DNA of 64,000 nt, taken from contig CM075101.1 in assembly GCA_037576195.1 (NCBI GenBank), positions 6,696,001 through 6,760,000 of the forward strand, given 5' to 3'. Below are positions 24,600 through 38,070 of this stretch, piece by piece. Position 1 is the stretch's first letter. Each line of letters opens with the position of its first letter. This stretch comes from Phytoseiulus persimilis (Eukaryota > Arthropoda > Arachnida > Mesostigmata > Phytoseiidae). The position numbers were made by a program, and so were the translations under genes. Under the pieces are notes generated by a model. The model worked only from the letters and a program-made list of their open reading frames with translations. It had not been told where the DNA came from and searched no databases.

Positions 24600-27500
24600 A
24601 TGGGCAACGGTATGAACAAGGTGAGGGAGAATCCAGGAATAAAGCGTTTTTGTTTTCAATTTCACGGAAATTCTAACGAGGTACCGCCCAACTCTCGGAA
24701 GTTGCGGGCCAAGATTCGGCGGGGGACAGAGAAGGGAGCACTCCGACAGTGACTGTATCCACGGAGCGTCTGACTTCGGTTTTTTACGCGGAAACTTGCG
24801 AAAATCCGAGGCCTGTCCAAGAAAGTCACGGGGCCTCGGCGGATACGGTCCGCATGTCGAATGCGGAACGAACTCATCTCTTATTTGGCGAGCTCGACCG
24901 CGATCGATAGGCAGAGCATCTGAAGGCCTAGGGAGTTAACGTACAGAACTCCACTCAACCAGGCTGCTATCTCGCCCTGTGACAGAATTAGTCGCGTTTT
25001 CGGATCGCCTGGATGCGGGGTTTTTTTCTGAGAACCTTGAAGCAAACCAGAGTTCTAGTTGGAAACCGCTGCGAGGAAAATCGTCGTCCTTAGCTGGTTC
25101 TGCCTCCATCGCACTTTGTGTGATACGTGGAAACCTCAGTTCCGAGAGCCATCAAGAGGAGGAGAGCTAGGGAGAAACTCAAGTGGGTAGACCTTGTTGA
25201 AGTTGCCACGCTTCGGCCGTCGAAAGTAGCCGCCCAACGATAAATTTCTCTCATTGGAGCGATGCCAGCCAGTACGTTCGCTCTCTGCGCGTCAACCACG
25301 CGATCGGAGGACAAGTCAGGAATCCAGGGATTAGGTTCCATTGACACAGCAGACATGGCGTTCCCTGAGCACAGCTTGGTTCGAACTCGCCGAATCGTCG
25401 GCCCGATCGAAGACTTTCTTCGTCCTCCGAGCGACTCCAGGATTCCAAGGCTCGATATGAGCTCATTTCTCGATCAGTAATGCCTGGGAACCCCCTCTGG
25501 ATGGAAAACCAGCAAATTATAAATCGGAACCTTGTGACTCAGCTGTATTTCATCACATCCCGGTATTTCGACTCTTTTCCAAAATCCGATGTCATCGATT
25601 TCAGACTAAAGAGCCTGACTCGGATCATTCTCTTGTTTGTTCTACTTGGAGGGACCTTCCAGGAAGATCCTAATCGACGCAGGCTGCACGGCAGGAAGTC
25701 AGCACTGCCGCTGCTCTTCCATTACTGGCTTACGGTGAAGTCCAAAAAAAGGTTGCGGGATCCGCCCCAGTAATTAGCCGGAGTGCTAGGGTTTGAAGGC
25801 ACTCCCCCAAGCATGTCGCGTTTCAACCGCGAACTCTGAGCGCACAAGCTGCGCGGAGACGTTCAAGACTGATGGCGCCGAACAAAAGCACAAAACAGCC
25901 TAGGACGCCGACTATTTTTGGCTTGAGCACCATCATCGCCATCATAGTTCGCCCAGCCGAGCTTGTTTCCGTCATGCGTTCCCGTCGACCATTCGCCCTC
26001 TGCTGCGCCCGTGAACGTTGCCGATGTCGACGCGGAGAAACAGCAGATCGAAGAGGGGGGGGGGGTATATTTATCTGGAAAACGGGAAGGCTGGTGGGCA
26101 AACACACTTCATGCCTGTCCTCACAAACGATTGGAACCGATATTCATGTCGGAGTTCCGTGTGAATGCTCTCGAAAACGTTGGGCATCCGGTGCGAATTC
26201 GACGGTCTTATCAAGGCAGGAATCCCTCTCACCTCTCTCGAGGAATCGCGAGTCATCCGACCAGACCCTGCTCTCGGAGCTCATCGATTCCCTCCGCATA
26301 GAGCGTAGCTTCTACCGATAGCTCAGTTCCTCATGATCCTCCTTCACCTTCCAGGTCCTTCCCGGCCTTTACGTTGGGAACGTTCGGGACTCGCAAGATC
26401 AGGTGACTAACTTTCCCCTTTCCATAGGGGCGCAAGAATACCATTGTGGCTCATTGTCCCGTTTACGCGCATCAGCTCAACTCCTGAATTAGGAATTAGA
26501 TTGGTCGGGACAGCATGGATCTCTCTGAATGGGCTTGCGGATCGGGGAAACTGGAAAATCGTTCCCCACTCGAACGTCGATCGGCGCGAATCCATTCCCG
26601 GAGGAGCTGCGCATCCTATGCGATCAGGATCGCATATCAAGCACCGAGAAGGAGGGTTCTTGCGACCAATGGGATCTGCGTCGATCAGTAGTCTACGATA
26701 CTCGCAGTAGTGCGCTTTGTTCATGAATCTCTTTCCTTCTTGGAACTCAGGTTCAACTGAGAGCGAACAACATCACGCACATCGTCGCGATCCACGACAC
26801 GGCCAGGGAACCCACACAGCAGGTGAGTCCTATTATTACTTTCTCATCAAATACGAGCCCTTGATTCTGTGACAGAGCGGTGAATTTAATGTAAGAAAGG
26901 CGTGTATGACTCGTATCCGACGTCGAAACCCATCACACAGAGCAAAATGTGTGTTCACTCTTTGCAGCCGATCGAAGCGGACGTGTGCGGCCGCGAACTG
27001 GAGTACCTCTGTCTCCAAGCCGCCGATTCTCCATCTCAGAATCTTTATCAATTTTTCGCGCAATCGAATGACTTCATTCACACCGCTCGCATAAATGGCG
27101 GCAATGTTCTCGTGCACTGGTGAGGCCCAATCGGGAGCGATCTGTCGATGGCTTGAGAGAAACGAAATATTCTATAAAATGGCGCAGCCGTCTCATTTGG
27201 GCAAAGTTGTGTACATGTGGTTGATCCACGTCGAGCTTTTTCTGTGCGTGCATTGATGAAATCCTCAATCTCCCCCAACAGTCTCGCCGGCGCATCGCGC
27301 AGCGTCACTATCGCGGTCGCCTACATTATGACAGTGACGAGTCTGAATTCCAAAGAAGCGCTGAAAGCCGTTCGCGGTGCTCGAGATGTCGCCAGTCCCA
27401 ACGATGGATTCCAGAAACAATTGGTGGACTTCGAGTCTCGAAAACTCAACGAGGTCAGTGCGCCCATCTCCGACAGAGCAGCGAACGGACCAGGAGGAGA

Positions 27501-29681
27501 CGAGAGCCGGGGGAGCACCGTCAGGAGAGATCTGCACTCGTTATTTAAACTTCTAGTTGGACCGATTGCACATTGGGAACGTTTGTTGACAGGAGAGACG
27601 TCGTCTCCGCGTGAAATATCCCCGCTCCCAATTTTGGGATGATGAGAAAGAGTGCCGGAAGCTGCTTTCCACCTATCAGGCGCGCGAACTCGTGATCCAA
27701 GCTGAGGGGCAGAGACAAGCTTCCATCTGTCGATCGGGTAGGTCTCCTTATAGCAGATCGCGATCGAAATGACGAGAGATTCTTGGCGGTTCGTGCGTGA
27801 AGTATTATGAGGCTGAAGATTGACGATTTCGTGCCGGAAACACAGGGTACTCCGGAGCTTAGAAATTTACTCCGTTCGAGCATTGGATTTCGTAAAGAGT
27901 TTTCTCTTCTGTGGTCCTGGATGATAGCGTTTTTTCGAGAAAGCTCAATGTCGCGTTCATGGAGCGTCCCGACGATTGGCTTTTTGTCAGTCGGATGAGG
28001 ACTCTAGAATAGCAGGGTCATTGTGATGTTGTCAAATTTGTGATGCGGAATGCTGATTGAGGTGTAGCGCTCGTTGAGTTGGGCTTATGTGCGTGATGCG
28101 TCACTTGCGAGGGAACGACGCGATGACCGAGGACTCGAGTTTAGAGCTAGATGGAATCTGATGTCGCTTTACGAGTGCTGTGATTACACGGTTTTATGCA
28201 TTGTGTCCATTAGGGCCGCTCCTTACCCCTCCTTCATCGCCTCGCCGGAGAAGGAGAACCTCTTCACCACTGAATTCTCCGTCTCACACTGCACACAACC
28301 GCCCACATTCCTCGCCATCGTCCCCTGGCCACCATGCTGCCCAAGGTCTGTTGTGTGGTTAGAGGAAGCTTCCGTTGCATTTGAGGAGGGCTCTTTCATT
28401 CATAATCTTAATTGTACGGACTCTTGTGGTCAGCGAACTGAAGCTCTTTCCCTGCGCTCCTTGTTCACTCGTTCACTAGCTTTGTTTGCTCACGTAACGC
28501 AAGGGACGGAATTTGCAGGCCGAGGACTCCTCACCAGAGCAAGCAGTTCCACAGCGGTTTACCAGACCGGCGGTGTATTACGAACGCTTTCATCCAGTTC
28601 AGCTAGCAGCAGTGCGAGCACGAGTCGACCGAGTTCCGCGAAACACGCTCGACATCACCATGCGACAACAGGCTCCTGACAACAGGCCCGGACTCGCCAA
28701 AATAGACGCGCTTTGTTTGCGGCGACAGCACGTAGTCCGGGCCCCACAGTTTTCTCACAAGCGCTGAGCTTCGACAGTGCGATTCTCCGCGTTCAGCGGA
28801 GGTCGTCATCGCAGACGTTAGCCTCCAGAAGACTCAGCCTGCACTCGAATCCTTCCGTGGACAACACTGACTGTACGCAGCACACCACCGTCAATAGGAA
28901 TCCGGTGCGAGGCACAATTCTCGGAGAGCCTCCATCTTCGGAAAACCCGCGAGGCGTCACTAGAGTATCGATGAGGGCCACGAGCGCTCCGACGGGACAA
29001 AGAGTTCGGCACGGTGGGAAAACCCAGCCGGAAATCGGCCGGCTGAGTCGCCCTCAATCCTCGACCGTCGGGGATCGTCAGCCGCCCAAGCTGGGCCGGA
29101 ATATCTCCACCTCCGACGTGATACCCTCTCTACAAGTCATCTGTCCCAACGGAGCGAGTTCCACTGCGGAGATCGATGCAACTCCCAGGAACTCACCGGC
29201 CCCAATAGCGTTCGGCGAAGGAGCTCACCCTGAAACTCCCGTCGTGCAACCTCGAACGGGAGCAGCGAGCTCCAAGGAATCAGAGCTCGAGACGAACGCA
29301 GGGAAGGCAAGCCTGATTGTAGAAAGTGCCGGGAACGGTGTTGATGATGGCGTGGAATCGTCGAGACAGCGGCGCCGTTTGAGTAGCTTCACCGAGAGTG
29401 AATTGGATCAATACCAGCGACAAGTTGTAAATATGATTTACGGAAGTGACAGTGATGGCAATCTGATGAGGAAAGCAGTTTTGAGAAGCATGAAAACACC
29501 TGTGAGGAAGTCAAGAAAACGAAAAGGCTCCAAGCCCGAGATGACGTTCACCAGCCACCCTTGGGGAATGGTGAAGAAAGTCGTCCTGGATGCTTTAGTC
29601 GACTGTATGCCTTGCTTCGGGCGATGGTATCGCGAACGCCGGAAACATCGACGGTCGAAAGTAGCGCCCCAAGAAGACTGA
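24600..29681 (+). CDS. DUSP15/DUSP22-family dual-specificity phosphatase with long C-terminal extension
   Basis: Exons 24600-24620, 26355-26402, 26751-26822, 26968-27119, 27282-27453, 27593-27737, 28214-28345, 28519-28611 and 28729-29681 join in phase and give 595 codons. The first exon, MGNGMNK, is the N-myristoylation start of DUSP22; the second continues LPGLYVGN. The phosphatase domain spans residues 1 to about 165 with general acid Asp67 in AADSPSQN and the active-site loop VHCLAGASRS (Cys98, Arg104). An insertion of about 10 residues precedes EYLCLQAAD compared with human DUSP22. This family dephosphorylates Tyr and Ser/Thr in MAP-kinase and Src-family signalling at membranes. Human DUSP22 ends soon after the domain; here about 400 Ser/Pro/Arg-rich residues follow, ending in a Cys-plus-basic tail (CMPCFGRWYRERRKHRRSK). 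If intron 28612-28728 is retained, an in-frame TGA at 28677 ends the protein early. Seventh exon may instead end at 28357. Confidence 0.88.
26055..26066 (+). repeat. Poly-G run of 12 in first intron of the phosphatase gene
   Basis: Twelve consecutive G on the plus strand, 289 bases before the second coding exon of the DUSP15/22-family gene. Confidence 0.95.
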
Positions 29682-29899
29682 ATGACTCTTCCTGGAATTC
29701 GATTTCGCTCTATTCTATCGATCGACCGTCTGGTGGCGGAGAAGGGACCATCATCTGGGTCGGGCAGGAGTTTTGGTTTTTTCCCCTTCCATCACATTGA
29801 ACGCACGACTCACTTACTACCTATCCACCTCCGATGAGATGAGATCAAGTTCGCAACGAGAGATGTTGTAAACCGCGTCGCGGTGAAGTTGTATCAAGC

Positions 29900-29905
29900 A
29901 ATAAA
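29900..29905 (+). promoter_or_regulatory. Polyadenylation signal AATAAA of the phosphatase gene
   Basis: AATAAA lies 219 bases after the stop codon at 29681, in a normal 3' UTR position, and is the first such hexamer downstream. It supports the C-terminal exon being the true last exon. Confidence 0.55.
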
Positions 29906-32900
29906 CAAGTACGGGAAGCGCTCATTCTTTACATGGGTCATCTTCCCGAAGCTTGAATCGCATTCTCGAAGAGGGGCTCGATGGAAGGCAATGTCTGACT
30001 GACTCGGGAGAGATTCGGTAGCGGTGAAGCTAGCTCGGAAGACTCATTGGAATATTTTGAAATTTCGTTCGATAAAGTCACCAACCAGAGTCCTCTGGAG
30101 GACGAGCATCTGAAGCCGCATTGTTTTCAGACTGCCTTCGTCGCGTGCAGCTCCAGAGCAGTTGAATGTAGACGGGCAAAATATAGCTCAAGTTGTTCCG
30201 TATGAACTACCACGTAGAGAGTCCGCACCGCTGTGTTGATCGAAGAATCGAAGGAAACTAGCGAATCTGGTTTCCGAGTGCCGGAGCATTCGGTAGTTGA
30301 TCCTAGTATCCATTTTCTCAGAAAAATGAATGCACAAAATATAATCATATATTCTTGCTCAGAGAAAGCACTAAGACAGATCATTTGCAAAGCCGACGAA
30401 ACAACGATTTCTGCCCCTGCGAGGAATCGAGCAGTTTTTTAAGCGGATCTGTGTCGATTATGGGCGTAGATATGGGAGATTTTCGTCGAGTGTTCATGAA
30501 TTTGCTACACGTCACCTGGCTCGTATGACGAGCTCCGGAATGTAAGGAGAACTGACGGATACTTCCACACGATTCTGTCTCTCTACTCACAGAGCCTGAA
30601 GGCTCCTCGATAGCAGTTCCGAGTCGTATCTGAGTAGTGAGGATTGCTAACCGCATGAAAACACATTGGAAGGTCTGTTAGTGAGCCCTCGGACATGTTA
30701 GAATACAGGAGAAATGAAACCTCTATGGATCGCGGCATCGAATGGAACTGTTTTCCGGAATGCGGGAGTGTTCAGGGAAGCAAGAGACCATTGGAACCGT
30801 TGAAAAAGACCGTTCGACGTGCTCTGCGAGCAGCCCGTGAAACCACGTTGCCACGCTAATGATCACAACCTGAGCCGGTAGACACCGCTGTCGCTCAGCT
30901 TCGGCGATACGTGGCCCAGGTGGTATCAACGATGCCATCGTCATCGACCCCTGGGAAATTACTCATCCAGCTCAGTAGACTAACCCTAAGCTGCTTCGCT
31001 GCGGCGATACTTCTCCAGTGCAGCTAGTCCTGGTTGGATTATCAACGAGTCCTGACGGCACGTCGAACGAGCAGTGAAGAACAAGCCGATAGCTGAAGAG
31101 CTGCATCAGAAGTGAATCGAAGCCACTTGCTCGGTCATAGGAAACGAAGGATCTGAAGAAATAAATGACAGACAGGGTCAAAAAGACGCAAGGAGATATT
31201 CCATGGGAGTGCTCTCCGCAGCAACAACGAGTTCACGACGAAAAATCCCGCAGACATCTCGTGATACTTCTGCTCAAATCGGGAACGAATTTGAGCTCGG
31301 CATCGACAGTGCGAAGGCCGATTCAGGTGCACCACGAGAGAGTATCAATAATATTTGCCTCTGCTCGGAATAGCAGAGAGGGCTTGATCCTGACGAAGGA
31401 TCGCTTCCGATTTGCTTCACCAAACGAACTGAGCAAGAGACAAGATTTGAGTGCATCATCTTGACGCTTGGGAGGTTTGTCATGAATCAAAGAACAACAA
31501 CTCCGAACAAACTAGTGTTCATAAGCTGAAGTTTCACGTTTCATTGATAGCAAAACAAGTCTGAATGTTATGCCCAAGTTCGCGGACCCAATTGCTGCTG
31601 GGGACGTCAACTTTATTCAGACGATGAGGCCCTAGTCAACGTGCCAGCACTGATGAGTCGAGCAGAAATCGATATGGAGGGGAGCCTGAACGGGCTATTG
31701 GAATTAGATTATCGGTCATGAAAGTTGTGGAGTTCTACAGAGAGCTTCAGGAATATCCCGTTGCCGGATTGACGGATCTAAACTTTGAAGTAAAGTTCTA
31801 TTCAATTTACAACTGTACAGCACAATGCTTTTGATACGGAAAGATACTATCTGTAGCCCGGGTTTTCCGGATTGTTTACGATTGATAGATGCTGAAGAAA
31901 ACATGGATGAAGAAAGCATACAATCACGCTGGATTTCGGACTCGAAAATCATCGGAGCAGATCTCGTTCGAACAGTTCTTCATCTAGTTATTGGGCTGAA
32001 GGACCGATGTGATTCCGTGGAATGATGTTGGACAGCATAGCTTGTAGAGCATTGAGGATGATTCAGGAGAGAAATACATTCACATATTGCTTCTTTGAAA
32101 TTTATGGATCGATTTCAGTGATCATTTGTCAGGAAAATAAATTCAGCGCATCTATCCTTCGGTATTATGTAATTGAGTCGCCGTTGATTGAGATTTGAAT
32201 GCTTCCTCACCGGAAATACAATTCATAGATTTGGGGAATATCCAAGACGGCTAAAGACGGCTGATGCCTGAAGTCCTTGCTCCAAATAGCCGGGAAGATC
32301 TCTCATCATCGATCCTCGTCCTCCGATAGTGTCATCCGAAAGTTTGAAACTTTCCGAATAGGTGAGTAAGCCTCGAGAAAATCAGTTTCAGAACTTGTGA
32401 TATTTGAAACCACGGTCTTGTGGCTGGCGGCTCAGCTTACTTATACTAAGCTACGAGCCGGAATCCACATTCTCCTAAGAGGAAGCAAAAAGCGCTCATT
32501 TATCCCTAGTTCTGGAGGCTGAAAGTAGAACGATATCCGGCTTTTGGAATGCCCCGGCGTGTCACAAAGAAATATGCTCCCCTCGATGAGTGTGAACCTG
32601 AGCAGCTGTGACGTGACTCTACCCATGTGGCTTGGAATGCCCTGAGTGAGAAACCTTGGAAGCAATTCAACAATCGGTATCCTGTATTCGCGCAGTCGGA
32701 TCATCTTACACGAGCTACTCTGAATTGTTTGGAAGGGAGAACTATTTGAGATTAACCCGAGAGTGGATGGAGATCGTTTCAAGTGCTCTACGCGTGGCGG
32801 AGCGATGAGAATATCAGTCCAGACTGTATATCATGTATGGCGAGAGATGCGACTGGTTCGCTCGCAGCTCGACTTCAGCACGAGAGGGAGACACGTGTGA

Positions 32901-35900
32901 CGGCTGCTGCTGAGAGCGAAAGCAAAGCAGCTGCACGCTGAAATTTCATGGCTCAACCTCAGCAGTCCCGGCATGCTCGATGATAGAAGCAAAGAAGAAT
33001 TCGGGTGGGTCTCTCAGCCGATATCGATGAATTTGGACTCATGTGTAGACTCGTCCATACACGGACACACGCTGTCGGGATGTCGAAGCTGAATTGTCAC
33101 GTTGAGCGAATGGCGAATGTTCGGGCTGGTCGGTGCGAACATGATAGGCATCAGAAACCTTCCTCTGCTCGTTCTCGGCCAATCGCGAACCACACTAGTC
33201 CTTTCTCTCGAGTGCAATATCGTCGGGAAGTTATGGGACAAATCTTCCGTCAGGTGAATTGGAATGATGTCAAGGATATGGAAGACGTTAGTCTCGCGCT
33301 CCTCGACACCATGTTGTGGACGAGAGCAGCCCGGGAGAGATACCAGACTCACAATCAGTGATCAGAAACTGTTCCAACGAATGCGGCTCCTCAGTCCCAG
33401 TTCTGGCCGCTTCTCCCGAACAGCCACAAAACTGAGATGGACTCATTCGGCACCCACATGGACGCTTTCTCCTCGATGGATTGTGGCATATGAGTTCAAG
33501 AAGACGACAACTACGATGGAATGTCCGAGTAAGACGGTGGTTCTATTGAAGATACAGGCTTATACGATTTTGAGCCGCCGGAAATCGAGAACCCAACTAA
33601 TTATTCGGTCTTCAAAGTTCTGGAATTCATGAAACGGTGTTCCTCTTTCGGAAACATCCACTCGAAGGATTCTCGTGCCCTCGATACCCTTTACACCGTG
33701 ACAGCTGACGTGAAACTGAACAGAATGCGGAGCTTTGCTTCTCAGAGGCATCCCGGTCCTCAATCGGAGCTGAAATACCGCCATGTACCCTGTTATTGAA
33801 TGAATTGGAGACAACGGTGAGCTCATTCATTTCTGCAGCTGGCACCAAGGAAGGTTGCAACGCTCGCTCTTATGGTACCCAGTGCGGAAACGCTGAGCTG
33901 TCCCGTGTTCTAGCGCAGAAATACGCTTCACCCGGGCCTCTGGGCTGGGATGTAACTTGGGTAATGAATGGAACGAAAAGACTCGGAACGGAAAAATCGG
34001 ATTGGGAGGCCTCCAAGATGGCGGTCGAAACGCAAGAACTCGACGCTGACTGTGATGAGTGATGAGGGCGACGATTTAGGTAGGGCGCGGGAGAAATCGA
34101 CTGAGTATGAGTTTCATAAAGACAGCAGCCGACTGCAGAATTTTGACGCGAAAACGTTCTTCTCCGTGGCTTTGGTGCACTCTGTTTGTACTTCGTCATC
34201 CATGTAACGAATTTTGAGGCCACGGTTTGTCCTCAAAGTTTGCTCGTGATGAAACGAATACGCTCCGATCCCCTGAGAGGGTCCCCTGAGTGGAATCGAT
34301 TGTGCCGGCTAATTCACGCCCGAATGAGCTTCTCTCGGACCGCCCCTCATTTCTCTTCCAGGTTATTCAATCTATCATTTGTACCCCGAAAATTGACCGA
34401 ATTTCAGGATTCGATAGGACACATTGGATACGATCGGCATGTAAGATGCTGGGCCGTGAGTTTCTATCAAGTCTCAAGGTCTTAGGGCGTGAATTCATAC
34501 AGGACAAGATGGCAGCAAATGGATGAGAAGGGAAAAATCAAATCTCGAGGCCATCCGGATTACGAAGTTTTACTGCCTTGGCCTGAAATCGATGATCGAA
34601 GTTTTCCGTAGTTTCGTACTCTTTGCCCACAGTAGAATCGCGCGCCCGAGAACCTCAGATAGTGCTCAGGTAGAGCGAAGAGCTGGAAGCTTCGGGGCCA
34701 CCGAAAGACCTGAATAAGGTTTCCCGGGATCGCCCCCTCGAGACTGAAAGGAGATCATGACTTGTTCCCAACTCACCTCACCGAGGACAACACAGCAAAC
34801 CTCAACGTTTTCACGCGGAACAAGCGGTATCATGAAATACTATCATTCTAGAGTTTTTTTGTATTGCCAAACCGCCTATGCAGCAGACGTGGTCCCTCAT
34901 CCATATATATCACACAATAGAGACGGAGAAAACCTCTGGCGTCGACATTTTGCAATCGATCCCACACTCTAACGGCGATGTCGGCGGCGGCAGCTAAAGC
35001 GAACATGTCCACATCTGGTGCTTGACAGAGAATGATTCTATCGAAGTCTGTCTTCTCTCCGTTCTCGCGAGTTTACAAACGGAATCCGCGTAAATATCCC
35101 AACACTTGGTGAAGTGTATCCCTCGAAACCGCGCGCATAGAACAAGTGCTGAAGTAGTTCTGTACTATGCTTGAGCCTCATGCATGGTTTCAAGCTTCTC
35201 CACCTCTCGGTCCTCATCTTCGTATCTGAGTCACATTCCACTGCTTAGAGTCAACCCAGTAGTAGCTTCAGACATCACCGTCGAAGAACCAGATCTGATG
35301 GACATCGGTACCAAATCGGGAGTTACCAAATCGAATCATCGGAATGGGTCCTCTGTTGATTGTTCACGTGGGGGGCGAACTCGGCACGTGGGCGCATTGT
35401 GTGACGCACGATGCCACCGCCGGCCGGCTGATTTTCAGGACATGGGAATAAACGTAGGTACTTGAGTGTCAAGCCTCCTATCCGAGAGCGTTGCCGAAAA
35501 CACGATCGGTCAGCCCGCCATCACACAAGGAGCGAGGGCTGAGGGGGGGGGGGGGGGTCACGCCCCGGCCAGAGGCGAAACATAACATGGTTTCTGTGTA
35601 CCGCTTCGTCTACCTTTCTCCCACCTCCTCTCCCCTGTGCCGCCATCTGACGGGCTGGGAACACGCCATTAGGCTGTTTCTCGCGCCACTTTCAGAAGTG
35701 GCGGCCTAACGCACGAGTACCCAAACGTATGTTCTTATACAGGACAAACGTATAATCTCCTGTGGTTGAAGAGAGATCCTGAGGAATACCTTTCAGAGCA
35801 AGGAATGTCGAAAACTGTGAATCTGAACAAAAGTTCGGAGCAGTTGTTACGGCCAGTTGATGCAACGATGTCGCCGTACTGAAGCATTTTCGTCTCTTGA

Positions 35901-37695
35901 GGAGCGAGAACATTTCCCTCTGGAGAATCGTCGTCTTGTTCTTCCCTCGACGTCCCTTAAAGCTCTCAACACACTTCCCGAATAATGTATCTCCAAACCT
36001 CCTCTGTCCCACGGTTTCGCCTTTGGGAGTCCGCCTTCCCGCGCTGCGTTTCGACCCTGGGTTGAACCGTCCCCGCTTTCGTTCTTCCATCGACCCGGTT
36101 CCTCTTGACTGGATAGTAAGAAATCGGAACGTTGGGTCGTTTTGGGGTCTGTTCCCCTCAATCGTCGCTGGCTCCTTGGGCTGACCCGCCCTATCAGCCA
36201 GATCACAGTTAAACTTCGAGAAGGCGCTCTGGCGGGGAACATTCAACAGTCAGAGTGCACGATCTCCGTTGGCGCGGTTCCTAAGATGAATTCGAGATGA
36301 ACAGTGCAGCGAGAGAACGAGGCACGGGTTACGGGGATTGTGCGGGCAAGAGCGAAATGAAAGCCATGGAACGAGACGCCTGGGCGGAAGATTGTCGGTT
36401 CTGATGAGCATGCAGCATTCCGTTATCTCATCTCGTCATTCTGAAGCAGACCGCGATACAGACTACAGCTGACCAGAATGCATCGTCCCGTTCCATCAAT
36501 TGTATGTTTGCACAACGAAATTGATCGTGAGTATCGAGACGAATAGTAGCCTTCGATTCCTTTGAATAAGGCTTCATGGAATTCAGAACGTCGACGAATC
36601 GATCCTTTCTTGATGGAGACGATTCGAGGAGATTTAAGTGGACTTGTGCGGTATATTCTCGCATCACGAGAGGCGATCAATGTATTCCTGCTTGAATTTT
36701 CCTAACGAAATGAGTTCATTCCGTCTTCAGCACCGTAGCGAGCCTCCCTGAATCTCGGGACAGACCTGTGATTTCATGCGGACTTCATCGTTGAACTTCA
36801 ACGATGCCAGGCATTGAACTTATGAGTTTTCATTCTCCTAGGGATGTCGTGCCCCTGTCAGACCCTCGCCCTCACCAAGCGACTGTCTCTCTTTGGTTTT
36901 GTTTCGATCCGTTTTCCTGTGGTGTTTAGGCTTACGTCGCTCTGCGGAACGGCAAACCCTGGATACTAAAGTTGAACTGTTTAGAAGAGGCTTGGGATAC
37001 TCAAGCTGGTCGATCTGAATTGGGAGTTCACTGCCTTCCAGCGGCAACGTCGATGCCTTGATAAAACTTTGTTGAATTCTCCCTGATGTGCGGCGGACAT
37101 CAGTACGATTGGCCGCGAGCTTGATAGGAACTGTTCATCTCCTAGATCAGAGAGCAGGGAAGATCGGAAGTCAGGGAAGCTCTTCTCCGCGGAGCTCAGC
37201 CAGGATCCTCATTGATTGAGCTGCTGATTGTAGCTCATGGGAATGATGGCGATAAGCGGGAAGTGAGTCGTCGCTCGCCTCGGTCCATCAATGCGGAATC
37301 GTTTATGATTTGAGGTTTACCTAGAAAGACATTGGCATCCAAGGAACCGAGCGCCGTTCGCTGCGATGAAAGTTCAAACTCCAGCGAGCTCGAACTTCTC
37401 GATACACATCAGATCGCCTCCAGGGTCGAGCTCGGTAATGCTCATTCATGAGAAGTTTCTGTGGAGATCATGCGCGATTAGGAGAGCCGCGGTAGCTGGG
37501 AGATAACGGGTGGCATAGAGGGGGAGCGCCGGAGGCTATGCGAGATCACTCAAGGCCCGGAGGCTGTCGGAAACGGTTGGCTCACTGTTTCATTCTCGCG
37601 AAAGAGGATTTGTTAATCGAGTCTACAGTATCGTACTCCACCGTCACCAAGAAGCGATCTCTCCCAGAAAACCCTCCAGAAGTCATCCTCCACCA
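29906..37695. other. No defensible gene; AT-richer, possibly containing decayed coding sequence
   Basis: About 7.8 kb. The part from 30 to 34.5 kb is richer in AT than the gene regions. A protein-like frame at 33533-33799 is preceded in the same frame by two stops (33490 and 33530 areas), as in a decayed gene. A 15-base poly-G run is at 35543-35557. A 184-codon minus frame (35692-36246) lacks an ATG near its start and is about what chance would give once in this window. No reverse transcriptase, integrase or transposase motif was found. Confidence 0.4.
35543..35557 (+). repeat. Poly-G run of 15
   Basis: Fifteen consecutive G on the plus strand in a gene-poor stretch. Confidence 0.95.
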
Positions 37696-38070
37696 ATGCA
37701 CCGCATAGGAATGCCCCAAGCCACCAGACAAGCTGTTTTCGGCACGGACGAGGCGGTCGAAGGGGAACTGCTTTCCTACCAGAATTTCCGCGATCATTTG
37801 GAGTCCCCAACAAGGGCGTTCCGAACGTCCACCCCACTGCCAGCCGGGATGATTCGCCGAAATGGGGTTGAAGAGGAGCATTTCGAAGAACTTGGCATTT
37901 GGAGTGTCTTTGCCGGCATCGTCTTCATGGTAAGAGCGATATCCGAGGCATGGTCCTCTCGTGGAGAGGTGAACTACCCCGTTGTGCTCGTACTGATCTA
38001 CTTACTCATTCTTGTTATCCTCTGTATTCGTTTGTTTTTGCGGTACCTATGTGAGTACCAATGTTGGTGA
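37696..38070 (+). CDS. Candidate two-helix membrane protein exon
   Basis: The frame starts with ATG 37696 (MHRIGMPQAT), but stays open upstream to a possible acceptor at about 37654 (gagtctacag). After about 75 polar residues come two hydrophobic helices: LGIWSVFAGIVFM and YPVVLVLIYLLILVILC. The frame ends at TGA 38070, or splices at CTAT|gtgagt (gt at 38050-38051), which is a perfect donor. An internal gtaaga after IVFM could also be a donor but no good acceptor follows. The two helices joined by a short loop suggest a small membrane protein with both ends on one side. No family recognised. Confidence 0.5.
   Translation: MHRIGMPQATRQAVFGTDEAVEGELLSYQNFRDHLESPTRAFRTSTPLPAGMIRRNGVEEEHFEELGIWSVFAGIVFMVRAISEAWSSRGEVNYPVVLVLIYLLILVILCIRLFLRYLCEYQCW

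Noticed and set aside
35692-36246. 184-codon minus frame, basic protein
   Set aside because: No ATG at its start, no domain, and one frame of this length is expected by chance in the window.
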